Below, one piece after another: positions 1 through 8,318 of a stretch of DNA of 64,000 nucleotides. The notes beneath the pieces are model-generated. The model was not told the origin of the DNA. It did no database searches and saw only the letters and a program-made list of their open reading frames with translations. The DNA comes from Rhodobacteraceae bacterium M382 (GTDB lineage: Bacteria > Pseudomonadota > Alphaproteobacteria > Rhodobacterales > Rhodobacteraceae): positions 1,804,501 to 1,868,500 of the forward strand of contig CP081098.1 in NCBI GenBank assembly GCA_025141015.1, read 5' to 3'. A program made the position numbers and the translations under genes. Numbering within the stretch: the stretch's first letter is position 1; every line of letters starts with the position of its first letter.

Positions 1-137
1 GCAGTCATGCCCGGCAGGTTGATTTCATCGGGGTATTTCCAGCGCGCATCATATTCGCGAAACCCTGTGGGGGTGATCATCGGGTCGCGCAGAAAGCTCC
101 AGGTGTTCGGCGTCACCGGCGAAGTAGGTTTGGTCAT
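1..137 (-). CDS. Phosphomannomutase/phosphoglucomutase, N-terminal fragment
   Basis: Only the first 45 codons are inside the window; the gene runs off the left edge. It starts at the ATG complementary to 135-137. The residues FREYDARWKYPDEINLPGMT match the conserved beginning of bacterial phosphohexomutases as I know them from Rhodobacterales. These enzymes interconvert hexose 6- and 1-phosphates and feed sugar-nucleotide synthesis. The gene lies 22 bp downstream of kdsA on the same strand, which fits supply of precursors for capsule or LPS sugars. The assignment rests on a short N-terminus, so substrate preference (mannose or glucose phosphate) cannot be told. Confidence 0.75.
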   Translation of the reverse strand, partial: MTKPTSPVTPNTWSFLRDPMITPTGFREYDARWKYPDEINLPGMT

Positions 138-159
138 GTGAAATCTCGTGGCTTGAGGG

Positions 160-993
160 TCAAATCTGAACTGGGTTGGCCTTGGCCAGCCGATCGAATG
201 CCATCAGCGTATCGATCAGTTTGGGCATTTGATCAAGGTAGATCATATTGGGGCCGTCACAGGGGGCGTTGTCTGGATCCTGGTGGGTTTCCATGAACAC
301 GCCAGCGACGCCGACAGACACGGCGGCGCGCGCCATGACGGGGGCGAATTCGCGCTGCCCGCCCGAAGAGCCGCCAAGCCCGCCGGGTTGGGCTACTGCG
401 TGGGTGGCGTCCATGATGACGGGATGACCGGCGCGCGCCATTTCGGGCAGCGACTGCATGTCGACCACCAGGCGGTTATACCCAAAGCTGACGCCGCGTT
501 CGGTCAGCATCACGTTGCCGTTGCCGGTGCTTTCGATCTTGGCCGCGACGTTGGCCATGTCCCAGGGTGCCAGGAACTGTCCCTTTTTCACGTTGACTGC
601 AATGCCGGTTTCCCCGGCAGCCCTGAGCAGGGCGGTCTGACGACACAGAAAGGCCGGGATCTGCAGGATGTCACAGACCTGGGCGACCGGGGCGCATTGT
701 TCCTTTTCGTGCACATCGGTGATGACGGGCACGCCGATGGTGTCCTTGACCGATTGCAGCACGGCAAGGCCGTTTTCCAACCCCAATGCGGGCGCTGCAT
801 TGACCGAGGTCCGGTTGGCCTTGTCAAAAGAGCCCTTGAACACGAACTGCGCACCCGCGGCGTCGCAGGCTTCCTTGAGCGTGCCTGCGATCATCTGGGC
901 ATGATCGGCGGATTCCAGCTGGCAGGGGCCGGCAATGATGGTCAGAGGGCGATCATTGCCGATCGTCAGGTCGGCGACTTGGATATGTTTCAT
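160..993 (-). CDS. kdsA: 3-deoxy-8-phosphooctulonate synthase (KDO-8-P synthase)
   Basis: Condenses phosphoenolpyruvate with arabinose 5-phosphate to give KDO-8-phosphate, the precursor of Kdo in LPS and in Kdo-linked capsules. The 277-residue length is normal. Family landmarks are the AGPCQLES segment near residue 21, FKGSFDKANRTS near 52, PVITDVHE near 89, KKGQFLAPWDM near 136 and CDGPNM near the C-terminus. Cys24 in AGPC sits where metal-dependent KDO8P synthases carry a metal-ligand cysteine and metal-independent ones an asparagine, so I infer the metal-dependent class. It is 3 bp downstream of the KpsE-like gene, in one transcript with the capsule export genes. Confidence 0.95.
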   Translation of the reverse strand: MKHIQVADLTIGNDRPLTIIAGPCQLESADHAQMIAGTLKEACDAAGAQFVFKGSFDKANRTSVNAAPALGLENGLAVLQSVKDTIGVPVITDVHEKEQCAPVAQVCDILQIPAFLCRQTALLRAAGETGIAVNVKKGQFLAPWDMANVAAKIESTGNGNVMLTERGVSFGYNRLVVDMQSLPEMARAGHPVIMDATHAVAQPGGLGGSSGGQREFAPVMARAAVSVGVAGVFMETHQDPDNAPCDGPNMIYLDQMPKLIDTLMAFDRLAKANPVQI

Positions 994-996
994 GGC

Positions 997-2766
997 TTAT
1001 TGAGTAACCTGTTCGCGAAGGATGGACGCGGTAAGCGAGAGCATCAGGTAAATACCCGAAAAGATCAGGAAAGCCAAAAGGGTATTCTCGAACTTGCGCG
1101 GATAGGACGGATCCTGGCTTGCGACCGGTGTCACCGAGGTGGTGAGATAGCGCACCTGCTTGTTGGCTTCCAACCTGGTGGTCTCGACCTGTTGCAGGGC
1201 CGATTGCAACATCATGTCACGGGTTGCCAGGTCGGCCTGGGCCATTTGTATCCCAATGGTCAACTGAGCCAGCGAGTTCTCTCCCTTGGACGCATCCAGC
1301 ATCTGGGCGTTCAATTGGGCGCGGACCGATCGAAGGCGGGCAATATCTGCTTTGGCCCCGGCCACTTTGGCCCGGTTCGGGCGGGCATTGTCCTGAAGGG
1401 CGGCCAGTTGCAGCTCCTTTTCTTGGAGCTGAACTTCGACAGAATCGATGCGACCGCGCAAACTGGCGATGACGCTTTCGGGGTCCAGGACGGATCCGCG
1501 CTGTTGAAGGTTGACCAAAGCATGTTGCGCCTCGCGTCGGGCCTGGGCCGCTTCCTCAAAGGCGCTGCGGGCTTCGCGCATCTGGTCTTCGCGTTTTTCC
1601 TCGCTCAATGCGTTTACCCGCTCTTCGGCATAAGAGATCAGATTGCGTGAAAACGTGGCTGCAACTTCGGGATCTGCAGCGGTCACTTCCATGCGAATGA
1701 CACCTTCGGTCGGGTCATAGCCAATCCTGACACGTTTGGAATACGTCCCATAGGTTTCTTCATTCGTTGGATTCGGGTTCAACCGTTGGATTGGATCGAT
1801 CCAATCCTGTGTGAAATGGTCCCGGAAACCGGCCTCTCGGTCCAGGCGCAGCATGGCGTCCTTGGATTCCAGATAGGCCTGCGTCGCGATCGAGTCCTGA
1901 CTGGTGGCAAATTGGGTGCCTGACAACAATCCACCAAACCCGGATGAGCCCCCGGATTCATTCTTGATGATCAGGAACTGGGATTTGGTCGAATACATCG
2001 GCGTGGCGACAAAATAGAAATAATACCCGACGATGATGGTCGGAATCCCGACAAAGAACAGCAGCCGTGTCAGCAGCAGCGCCAGTTTGCGCCGCCGACG
2101 TCGCGCAATATCGCGTTGGATTTCGGTGATTTCCAGTGCGCGCCGCTCGGCGGGGCTCACATCGGTCGATGGCAATGTCTGCTTGGCGGGTTGGATCGTC
2201 TGTGGAAGCTGAACTTTTGATTCGTCTGTCTTTTCGACAGCTTTTTTCTTGGCCGCATCCTGTGGCACGACCAGTTCCAGCATGTTGGAGCGCTGAAACG
2301 GATCAATTCCCTTTTTGCGCAACAGCCGGACCGCATCAAAATCCGAGGTGGCAGGCAGGTTGTGTTTCTGGGCAACGCGGCGCGCCATGCGCAGCTGGCG
2401 CCCGGTCAGACCTTCGCGGCGAATGGCGTCAATATCCGCATCGGCGCTGGTTTCCCGGGCCGAACTGACCTGTCCGCTGCGGGCAGTCGGCGTGGGGCGA
2501 CGCGGTGGTTGCGCCTGTGGTGGGGGCGATGCGTCCGACGGGGGCGTCTGGGCAGTTGATTGTTTGTTCTCGGGCGCGGTGGTGCCCGACGCGGCCGGGG
2601 GGACACGTTCTGCCCCCGACACTTTGGCCGCAGTGGCCGCCTGGCGCGCAGAGGAGAGCGCAGAGGCGCGCGGCTCGGACGCAGCAACAGCCTGCGCGGG
2701 CGCAGTTTCGCCTGTTGGGGTGTTCCGGCGGATCCGGAACTTTTTAGCCTTGGGTTTCGTAGTCAT
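997..2766 (-). CDS. Capsule polysaccharide export inner-membrane protein, KpsE/CtrB/BexC-like
   Basis: Polysaccharide co-polymerase type export protein that couples a KpsMT-type ABC transporter to the outer-membrane exporter. At 589 residues it is longer than E. coli KpsE because of a Pro/Ala-rich cytoplasmic N-terminal extension of about 220 residues. TM1 spans roughly residues 228-253 and is preceded by an RRRRRK stop-transfer cluster. A long periplasmic region rich in E, Q and R (about 380-530) looks coiled-coil. TM2 lies near 562-582. The gene overlaps kpsT by 23 bp, indicating translational coupling. No kpsM permease is visible here, so it must be encoded elsewhere. Confidence 0.85.
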   Translation of the reverse strand: MTTKPKAKKFRIRRNTPTGETAPAQAVAASEPRASALSSARQAATAAKVSGAERVPPAASGTTAPENKQSTAQTPPSDASPPPQAQPPRRPTPTARSGQVSSARETSADADIDAIRREGLTGRQLRMARRVAQKHNLPATSDFDAVRLLRKKGIDPFQRSNMLELVVPQDAAKKKAVEKTDESKVQLPQTIQPAKQTLPSTDVSPAERRALEITEIQRDIARRRRRKLALLLTRLLFFVGIPTIIVGYYFYFVATPMYSTKSQFLIIKNESGGSSGFGGLLSGTQFATSQDSIATQAYLESKDAMLRLDREAGFRDHFTQDWIDPIQRLNPNPTNEETYGTYSKRVRIGYDPTEGVIRMEVTAADPEVAATFSRNLISYAEERVNALSEEKREDQMREARSAFEEAAQARREAQHALVNLQQRGSVLDPESVIASLRGRIDSVEVQLQEKELQLAALQDNARPNRAKVAGAKADIARLRSVRAQLNAQMLDASKGENSLAQLTIGIQMAQADLATRDMMLQSALQQVETTRLEANKQVRYLTTSVTPVASQDPSYPRKFENTLLAFLIFSGIYLMLSLTASILREQVTQ

Positions 2767-3403
2767 ACAGCTGTTTCGCTTCTTCCAAGGTGTCGAACAT
2801 ATACAACTGGCCGTTCAGCAGGACGGCCGCCGATTGTGCGAATTTTTCCAGAACTCCAGGGCTGTGGGATACGATGACCATCGTCGTTGTGGCCAGCCGT
2901 TCCTGCAGGATTGCCCCTGCTTTCTTATTGAACTCAACGTCGGTGCTGGCTGGCATGCCTTCGTCGACCAGGTAGATATCGAACTCCAGTGCCAGCATCA
3001 GCGAAAAGGTAAAACGACCTTTCATACCTGACGAATAGGTGCCCATGGGCTGGTCGAAATATTCCCCGAGCCCACACAACCAACGGCAATAGGCTTCGAC
3101 ATAGTCCGCATCGAGCCCGTAAAGCTTGGCAATATAGCGGGCGTTTTCCTTGGCCGACAGTTTGCCGACAACGCCGCCGGAGAACCCCATGGGGAACGAT
3201 ATGTTGCACCGGCGAAAGATCTCACCTTCGTCGGGTTTTTCCAGTCCGGCCATCATGTTGATCAATGTGGTCTTGCCGGTGCCATTTGGGGCGAGAACAC
3301 CCAACGACCGACCCAGTTCGACATTGAACGACACATTGTCCAGGATCACTTTGCGTTGTGATCCCGTCCAAAAGGATTTGCTAACATTTCTAAACTCAAG
3401 CAT
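2744..3403 (-). CDS. kpsT: Capsule polysaccharide ABC transporter ATP-binding protein
   Basis: ATPase of a group 2/3-type capsule exporter. Walker A is APNGTGKTT (about residues 38-46), the ABC signature is YSSGMKGR, Walker B ends in IYLVDEGM and the H-loop is VSHS. The YSSGMKGR signature in place of LSGGQ is characteristic of KpsT/TagH-type exporters. Its 219 residues match the family. It is the first gene of the minus-strand block here (kpsT, KpsE-like, kdsA, phosphohexomutase) and overlaps the next gene. Its usual permease partner KpsM is not adjacent. Confidence 0.9.
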   Translation of the reverse strand: MLEFRNVSKSFWTGSQRKVILDNVSFNVELGRSLGVLAPNGTGKTTLINMMAGLEKPDEGEIFRRCNISFPMGFSGGVVGKLSAKENARYIAKLYGLDADYVEAYCRWLCGLGEYFDQPMGTYSSGMKGRFTFSLMLALEFDIYLVDEGMPASTDVEFNKKAGAILQERLATTTMVIVSHSPGVLEKFAQSAAVLLNGQLYMFDTLEEAKQLYDYETQG

Positions 3404-3474
3404 CGCTTGTTCCGGTACTGCCCGCTTTGACCACCTTAGAGAGGTTCTTGTTCACGGATCGATATTGCCCTCAT

Positions 3475-3498
3475 ACTCTCTCATTATCAGGAGAGAGT
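3475..3498. promoter_or_regulatory. Inverted repeat upstream of the capsule block
   Basis: ACTCTCTC (3475-3482) and GAGAGAGT (3491-3498) form a perfect 8-bp dyad around an 8-nt spacer, 72 bp upstream of the kpsT start. It could be an operator or a 5'-leader hairpin. The rest of the 277-bp gap 3404-3680 is AT-rich and presumably holds the divergent promoters of the capsule block and of the glycosylase-like gene. No clear -35/-10 pair was chosen. Confidence 0.35.
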
Positions 3499-3680
3499 TA
3501 ACAGGTTACGTCTGGAATTTGGCCACATTATGTCGAATTGTGAAACAAATTACCAACGCTGTTGGCGTAATTGTGAGGGTCAGGGGCATTGATTCCAAGT
3601 ACTTTCCCAAGAAACACTGTCTCAGGGCGTCAGCGCCGGTCGCAATACGACTGTTTCCGACGGGGAAACGAATTGGGAAA

Positions 3681-4277
3681 ATGATGGAAACCATTGACGA
3701 ATTGACCGGTCTGATCCGGGGCTGTCGGTTGTGTTCGGATCGTTTTGCGGCAACAACAACCCGCCATCAGCCACGACCTGTTGTCTGGTTTTCCGACAGC
3801 GCCCGCATCCTGATTGCGGGGCAGGCCCCTGGTGCCCGTGTCCATGACAGCGGCCGCCCCTTTACCGACCCGTCAGGGGATCGGTTGCGAGCGTGGCTGG
3901 GGCTGAGCGCGACGGAATTTTATGACAGATCCCGGCTGGCCATTGTGCCGATGGGGTTCTGCTTTCCCGGCTATAACGCCAAAAAGGCTGATTTGCCGCC
4001 GCCTCCGATCTGCGCCCACACCTGGCATACGCGGGTGATGGCACAGCTGCCCAACGTCGAGCTCAAGGTGCTGATCGGGGCCCATGCGCAGCGGTGGCAC
4101 CTGAACCACAAGGGACCGGTTACTGCATTGGTGCAGGGGTGGCGGGATCATGCGCCGCAGGTGTTCCCCTTGCCTCATCCGTCCTGGCGCAATACCGCAT
4201 GGCTGAAGAAAAACCCGTGGTTCGAGAGCGAGCTGTTGCCGGTCTTGCGCGCACGGGTGCGGCAACTGATGGAATAA
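3681..4277 (+). CDS. Uracil-DNA glycosylase superfamily protein
   Basis: Probable base-excision repair glycosylase of the family 4/5-like group. With the start at ATG 3681 (a second ATG follows at 3684) the protein has 198 residues. ILIAGQAPGARVHDSGRPF (from about residue 43) corresponds to the uracil-binding GEAPG motif, but the usual acidic residue is Gln (GQAPG). A CRLC pair at 15-18 resembles two of the Fe-S cysteines of family 4, and HPSWRN near residue 180 is the HPS-type motif. Spacing to the next gene is 9 bp, so the two are probably co-transcribed. The altered motif leaves catalytic specificity open. Confidence 0.7.
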   Translation: MMETIDELTGLIRGCRLCSDRFAATTTRHQPRPVVWFSDSARILIAGQAPGARVHDSGRPFTDPSGDRLRAWLGLSATEFYDRSRLAIVPMGFCFPGYNAKKADLPPPPICAHTWHTRVMAQLPNVELKVLIGAHAQRWHLNHKGPVTALVQGWRDHAPQVFPLPHPSWRNTAWLKKNPWFESELLPVLRARVRQLME

Positions 4278-4286
4278 GAGGGCCAG

Positions 4287-5090
4287 ATGGACCAGATCAG
4301 CGGATTGGACAGGGCACATGCCGAGATGGAGACCGCCATGGCGCAGGCCGGGGATGCGGACAGCGCGCGGCTGCGGTTCTATGAACGCCTGGCTGATACG
4401 CAGCTGTGCGTGTTGCTGACACAAGAGGCACAGGGTGACCAGATGACACCCGAAGTTTTTGACCTCGCGGATGGGCGGTTCATCCTGGTGTTCGACAGCG
4501 AAGAGCGGTTGGCGGACTTTGCGGGGCGGGTGGTGCCCTATGCGGCGCTGTCAGGGCGCATGATCGTACAGATGCTGACCGGACAGGGCGTCGGGTTGGG
4601 GGTGAACCTGGATGTTGCCCCATCCCAGACGCTGATACCGGCCGAGGCCATCGACTGGCTGAGCCAGACCCTGGGTCACGCCCCGGACGAAGTCGAAGCA
4701 GGGCTGACCGAATTTACCCCTCCAAAAGGGCTGCCTGATGATTTGCTCAAGGCGCTGGACGCAAAGCTGTCTGGTGCGGTCGGGCTGGCAACTTCGGCCT
4801 ATCTGGTTGGGGTGCGCTATGACAATGGCGGGGCCGGGTATTTGTTGGGGTTTGTCGATGCCAAAGATAACGCCCATGACGCGCTGGCCAAGGCCGCGGG
4901 CGAAGCGTTGACGTTTTCCGGTATCGAGGCGGGTGTCATGGATGTGGGGTTCTTTGCCTCTGGTGATCCGGTTGCCGACAAATTGGCGGCCGTGGGAATG
5001 CGATATGACTTGCCCGAACCGCAGCAGCCAAAGGTTTATGCCCCACAAAAACCGGGTGGAGATCCGGATAATCCGCCAAAGTTGAAATAG
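4287..5090 (+). CDS. SseB-like family protein
   Basis: Soluble 267-residue protein whose first half (about 10-130) matches the SseB N-terminal domain pattern known from many Rhodobacterales hypotheticals, and whose second half resembles the SseB C-terminal domain. The name comes from the Salmonella type III protein, but chromosomal homologues outside secretion systems have no established function. It follows the glycosylase-like gene by 9 bp and probably shares its transcript. There is no signal peptide or membrane segment. The C-terminus is Pro/Lys-rich and probably disordered. Confidence 0.65.
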   Translation: MDQISGLDRAHAEMETAMAQAGDADSARLRFYERLADTQLCVLLTQEAQGDQMTPEVFDLADGRFILVFDSEERLADFAGRVVPYAALSGRMIVQMLTGQGVGLGVNLDVAPSQTLIPAEAIDWLSQTLGHAPDEVEAGLTEFTPPKGLPDDLLKALDAKLSGAVGLATSAYLVGVRYDNGGAGYLLGFVDAKDNAHDALAKAAGEALTFSGIEAGVMDVGFFASGDPVADKLAAVGMRYDLPEPQQPKVYAPQKPGGDPDNPPKLK

Positions 5091-5215
5091 CAGAAACCTA
5101 TGTTCGCCTGGGCAGCACAAACGCGGGTGCCCAATTCTTTGGTAAAAACTGGCATTCTGGGGTATCATTCCAGTGTCGGCAAGTTGTCGATTTCCCAAAC
5201 ATGGAGGGACCGAAG

Positions 5216-5629
5216 ATGTCAATGAAGCAGAACGCGCGTGACTTCTTTGAGGCATGTGAAACAGGCAAGGGCTGGGATGTTTGCAAGCAATGGTGCACGG
5301 ACGGGGCTACGTTTTCGGCCCAGGCCGATGCGCTTGGTGACGTGAACACGCTGGCTGGATATGCGGATTGGATGCAGGGATTGCTGGTGCCGTTGCCGGA
5401 CGGACGGTACGAACTGAAATCCTTTGCCGTTGACGAAGACCGCGGAAACGTAACTGCGGCGGCTGTCTTCCACGGAACCCATACAGTGGACGCTGGGAAC
5501 GGAGCCCCCACGGGGAAGTCCGCGGCAGCCGATTACGTGTATGTCATGGATTTTGATGGCGACAAGATCAGCCATATGACCAAGATCTGGAATGATGGCC
5601 ACACTCTCAAGCAGCTAGGCTGGGCCTAA
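5216..5629 (+). CDS. NTF2-like / SnoaL-type protein
   Basis: A 137-residue cone-fold protein. The N-terminal helix pattern (ARDFFEACETGKGWDVCKQW), the central strands and the final DFDGDKISHMTKIWND segment are typical of SnoaL/NTF2-like proteins annotated as nuclear transport factor 2 family. Start: an upstream in-frame ATG exists at 5201, but GGAGGG at 5203-5208 is a strong ribosome-binding site placed correctly for ATG 5216. A 10-bp stem terminator follows at once. Substrate and role are unknown; members include isomerases, cyclases and simple binders. Confidence 0.7.
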   Translation: MSMKQNARDFFEACETGKGWDVCKQWCTDGATFSAQADALGDVNTLAGYADWMQGLLVPLPDGRYELKSFAVDEDRGNVTAAAVFHGTHTVDAGNGAPTGKSAAADYVYVMDFDGDKISHMTKIWNDGHTLKQLGWA

Positions 5630-5637
5630 TCAGATAT

Positions 5638-5660
5638 GCCCGGACGTTTGACGTCCGGGC
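5638..5660. terminator. Hairpin between convergent genes
   Basis: GCCCGGACGT (5638-5647), loop TTG, ACGTCCGGGC (5651-5660): a perfect 10-bp stem between the NTF2-like gene and convergent yghU. There is no T-run on either strand, so intrinsic termination would be weak; it may act bidirectionally or protect 3' ends. Confidence 0.6.
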
Positions 5661-5726
5661 AAACTGTTGGGGCGTGATGCCCTTGGATTGGTGCAAGCAC
5701 TGTCATGCGCCCGCAAACAGCCAGGG

Positions 5727-6611
5727 TCAGCTTTCAGATTCAGCGGGTTCCAGTTTATCCTGGGTCCGGGTTTCGAAATCCGACGCTGCATGGCGTTCGC
5801 GCAACTGGGTGTGCAATTCGCCAAAGCCCCGGTTCACCATACGACCACGGCTGACGGCGGGGCGGGCATCAATGGCTTTGGCCCAACGCATGACGTTGGT
5901 ATAGCTCTCGACGTCCAGGAATTCGGCCGCGCTGTACAGGCGGCCCAGCACCAGCTGACCGTACCAGGGCCAGATCGCCATGTCGGCAACCGTGTAGTCA
6001 TCACCTGCAATATAGGTCTTGTTGGCCAGCTCACGATCCAACACATCCAGTTGCCGTTTTGCCTCCATGGCGAAACGATCAATCGGGTACTGCCATTTTT
6101 CCGGCGCATAGGCATAGAAATGTCCAAACCCGCCGCCCAGATACGGTGCGCTGCCCATTTGCCAGAACAACCAGTTCAGGGTTTCGGTGCGTGCGGGGCC
6201 AGACGCGGGCAGAAATTCCCCGAATTTCTCGGCCAAATGCATCAGGATCGACGCGCTTTCGAAAACCCGTACCGGTTCCGGGCCCGAACGGTCCCACAGG
6301 GCCGGGATCTTTGAATTGGGATTGGCCTCGACAAAGCCGGACCCGAATTGCTCCCCTTCGCCGATGTTGATCAACCAAGCGTCATATTCTGCGCCGGTGT
6401 GGCCCAGTTCCAGCAGTTCTTCGAACATGATGGTGACCTTGACCCCATTGGGCGTGGCCAGCGAATGCAACTGGAATGGATGTTCGCCCACGGGCAGGTC
6501 CTTGTCGTGGGTCGCGCCTGCGATGGGGCGGTTGATGCTGGCGAACTGGCCGCCGCTTTCGGTATCCCACGTCCAGACTTTGGGCGGGGTATAGGTCGGT
6601 GTGTCGCTCAT
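5727..6611 (-). CDS. yghU: Glutathione-dependent disulfide-bond oxidoreductase, YghU family
   Basis: Glutathione-S-transferase-fold protein of the Nu class. In E. coli YghU this class has disulfide-bond reductase and organic-peroxidase activity with two bound glutathiones. The extended N-terminus (TYTPPKVWTWD...GGQFASINRPIAG) is typical of YghU rather than ordinary GSTs. The thioredoxin-like domain contains NPNSKIPAL with the cis-proline, and the helical domain follows from about residue 150. Start: a GAAGG ribosome-binding site precedes ATG 6611, giving 294 residues; an in-frame ATG at 6638 would add nine. The upstream gap 6639-6880 holds the divergent promoters with the YHS gene. Confidence 0.9.
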   Translation of the reverse strand: MSDTPTYTPPKVWTWDTESGGQFASINRPIAGATHDKDLPVGEHPFQLHSLATPNGVKVTIMFEELLELGHTGAEYDAWLINIGEGEQFGSGFVEANPNSKIPALWDRSGPEPVRVFESASILMHLAEKFGEFLPASGPARTETLNWLFWQMGSAPYLGGGFGHFYAYAPEKWQYPIDRFAMEAKRQLDVLDRELANKTYIAGDDYTVADMAIWPWYGQLVLGRLYSAAEFLDVESYTNVMRWAKAIDARPAVSRGRMVNRGFGELHTQLRERHAASDFETRTQDKLEPAESES

Positions 6612-6880
6612 CTGTTCGCCTTCTTTTTTCGTGTTCATTGCCGGTCCCGGCCATACTGAGCCTCTGGGGCTGTCAGAGACTTAAGGTGCTTTGAGGAAAT
6701 TCCAATGACTGGAAGGTCTGCGTTGTAACAATTTTAACAATTCCCTCACGCATTCTCCACTCTGGTCACAGGGCTGTTAGGCCCCCTACGCAATCCGAAA
6801 TAATTGCATATTGTCAATCCAACCCGGCAATGACGCCGCGTGTGTGACTGGTAAATGCCCGATTAATAAGGAAGATCAAG

Positions 6881-7399
6881 ATGAAGCGTATGATCATGGC
6901 TATTGCAGCCGCAGGTTTCTTTGCAGTGCCTGCGTTTGCCGGTGAACAATTCGTCGACGCGACCGGCTATGCGGTGTCCGGCTACGACGTGGTGGCCTAT
7001 CGCAGCCTGGCCGAAGTGCCTGTTGGGCAGGCCGCGACACCGGCGGTGCCGGGCCGTGCCGATATCACGGTGGACTACAATGGGGCCACATTTGCGTTCT
7101 CAAGCGAAGAAAACCGCGCCAAATTCCTGGAAAAGCCCGAGTTTTACGTGCCCCAATATGACGGACATTGTGCCTATGGCGTGTCCAAAGGCGGCAAGGT
7201 TCCGGGCAACCCGAACCTGTGGCGGATCGTTGATGACAAACTGTATCTGAACATCACCAAGAATGTGGTCGGGTTCTGGGAAGAGGACATTCCCGGCAAT
7301 ATCAATCTGGCCGAAGGCAACTGGCCGGGAATCGATCCCAAACCGGCCTCTGAGAATCCGATCCCGAATTTCACATCGCCAGCACCAGATCAGGGCTGA
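6881..7399 (+). CDS. Periplasmic YHS-domain protein
   Basis: A 172-residue protein with a clear signal peptide (MKRMIMAIAAAGFFAVPAFA, cleavage after AFA) and a YHS-type core, VDYNGATFAFSSEENRAKF followed by YVPQYDGHCAYGVSKG. YHS domains occur in metal-related proteins, but the small exported versions common in Rhodobacterales have no established function. Ribosome-binding site AAGGAAG precedes ATG 6881. It is a single-gene unit ending at a strong hairpin shared with convergent gcrA. Confidence 0.8.
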   Translation: MKRMIMAIAAAGFFAVPAFAGEQFVDATGYAVSGYDVVAYRSLAEVPVGQAATPAVPGRADITVDYNGATFAFSSEENRAKFLEKPEFYVPQYDGHCAYGVSKGGKVPGNPNLWRIVDDKLYLNITKNVVGFWEEDIPGNINLAEGNWPGIDPKPASENPIPNFTSPAPDQG

Positions 7400-7477
7400 A
7401 CCAGCCACCTAGCGGAACACATGCCCGGCGCACCTCCCAAGGGCATGTCATTGTGCGTTAACGAGTGAAGCAAGTAA

Positions 7478-7508
7478 AATACCCCGGAGCCGACGGCTCC
7501 GGGGTATT
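7478..7508. terminator. Bidirectional hairpin between YHS gene and gcrA
   Basis: AATACCCCGGAGCC (7478-7491), loop GAC, GGCTCCGGGGTATT (7495-7508): a perfect 14-bp stem whose A/T-rich ends give short T tracts on both strands. It is placed symmetrically between two convergent genes, so it probably terminates both. Confidence 0.8.
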
Positions 7509-7560
7509 GTTCTGTGCGGCATCGGTCTGTGACGACCTGCCAAAGCAGAGAGCCGACGTG

Positions 7561-8154
7561 TTACCGTTTGCGGTCGCGTCGGGCGCTCATCGGTTGGAAC
7601 GCCACGCCCACATGGGCTTCGCAATAGGGTTTGCCCTGCTGGACCGGCAGGCCACAGAACCAGAAATCTTCGGTCGCAGGGTCGCCAACGGGCCATTTGC
7701 AGGTCCGCTCGGTCAATTCCATCAAGGTCAACCTTTTGGCCTTTTTCTCGATTTCATTGACCTTTGCCAATGCTTCGGGGCTGATTTCATTGGCTGACGG
7801 CTGAGGAGGCAGCGGTTGGCCCGCAGGAATGATCTGCTTGCGCGCAGGCGTTGTCGGGCGGGAGTCGCCCGAAGGTGCTGCTTCGACCGGAGTCACCGGG
7901 CGGGCGGGTTCGGTCTTTGGCTGCGGCTTTGGTTTGGCCTCGACCTTGGGCGCGGCGGGGGCTGGCTTTTCCTTTGGCTCGGCGGCCTTGGCGGCGCTGG
8001 CGCTGGTGGTGCGGTTGGACAGGCCCAGCCTGTGCACCTTACCGATCACCGCATTGCGGGTGACACCGCCCAGTTCCTTGGCAATCTGGCTGGCCGACTG
8101 GCCTTCGCCCCACATTTTCTTGAGCAGTTCGACGCGCTCGTCTGTCCAGGACAT
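7561..8154 (-). CDS. gcrA: Cell-cycle regulator GcrA
   Basis: Sigma70-associated transcription factor that, in Caulobacter, activates promoters carrying CcrM-methylated GANTC sites. The N-terminal helix-turn-helix begins MSWTDERVELLKKMWGEG and continues SQIAKELGG-VTRNAVIGKVHRLGLSNR. A Pro/Ala/Lys-rich linker (about 55-125) follows, then the conserved C-terminal Cys-containing segment with RTCKWPVGDP, FCGLP and YCEAH that contacts sigma. The start at ATG 8154 gives 197 residues; a five-codon extension to 8169 lacks family support. Presence of gcrA places the organism in Alphaproteobacteria with a CtrA-GcrA type cell cycle. Confidence 0.95.
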   Translation of the reverse strand: MSWTDERVELLKKMWGEGQSASQIAKELGGVTRNAVIGKVHRLGLSNRTTSASAAKAAEPKEKPAPAAPKVEAKPKPQPKTEPARPVTPVEAAPSGDSRPTTPARKQIIPAGQPLPPQPSANEISPEALAKVNEIEKKAKRLTLMELTERTCKWPVGDPATEDFWFCGLPVQQGKPYCEAHVGVAFQPMSARRDRKR

Positions 8155-8318
8155 ATTATGCCTTCCCACGCTAAAAGCGGCCCCCTGTTCTCAAAGTGGC
8201 CGCTTCGAAAATTCCACGATCAGCGACCTATTCTAAACACTGCTGGCCGAGTTACAAGGCACCTTGCGCCCCGGAGTGGGGACGCTATGCAGACAAGACA
8301 CAAAAAAGCGAGGGTTGC

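Noticed and set aside
229-1650. A 473-codon plus-strand frame across kdsA and the KpsE-like gene
   Set aside because: Antisense to two recognised genes; no family features.
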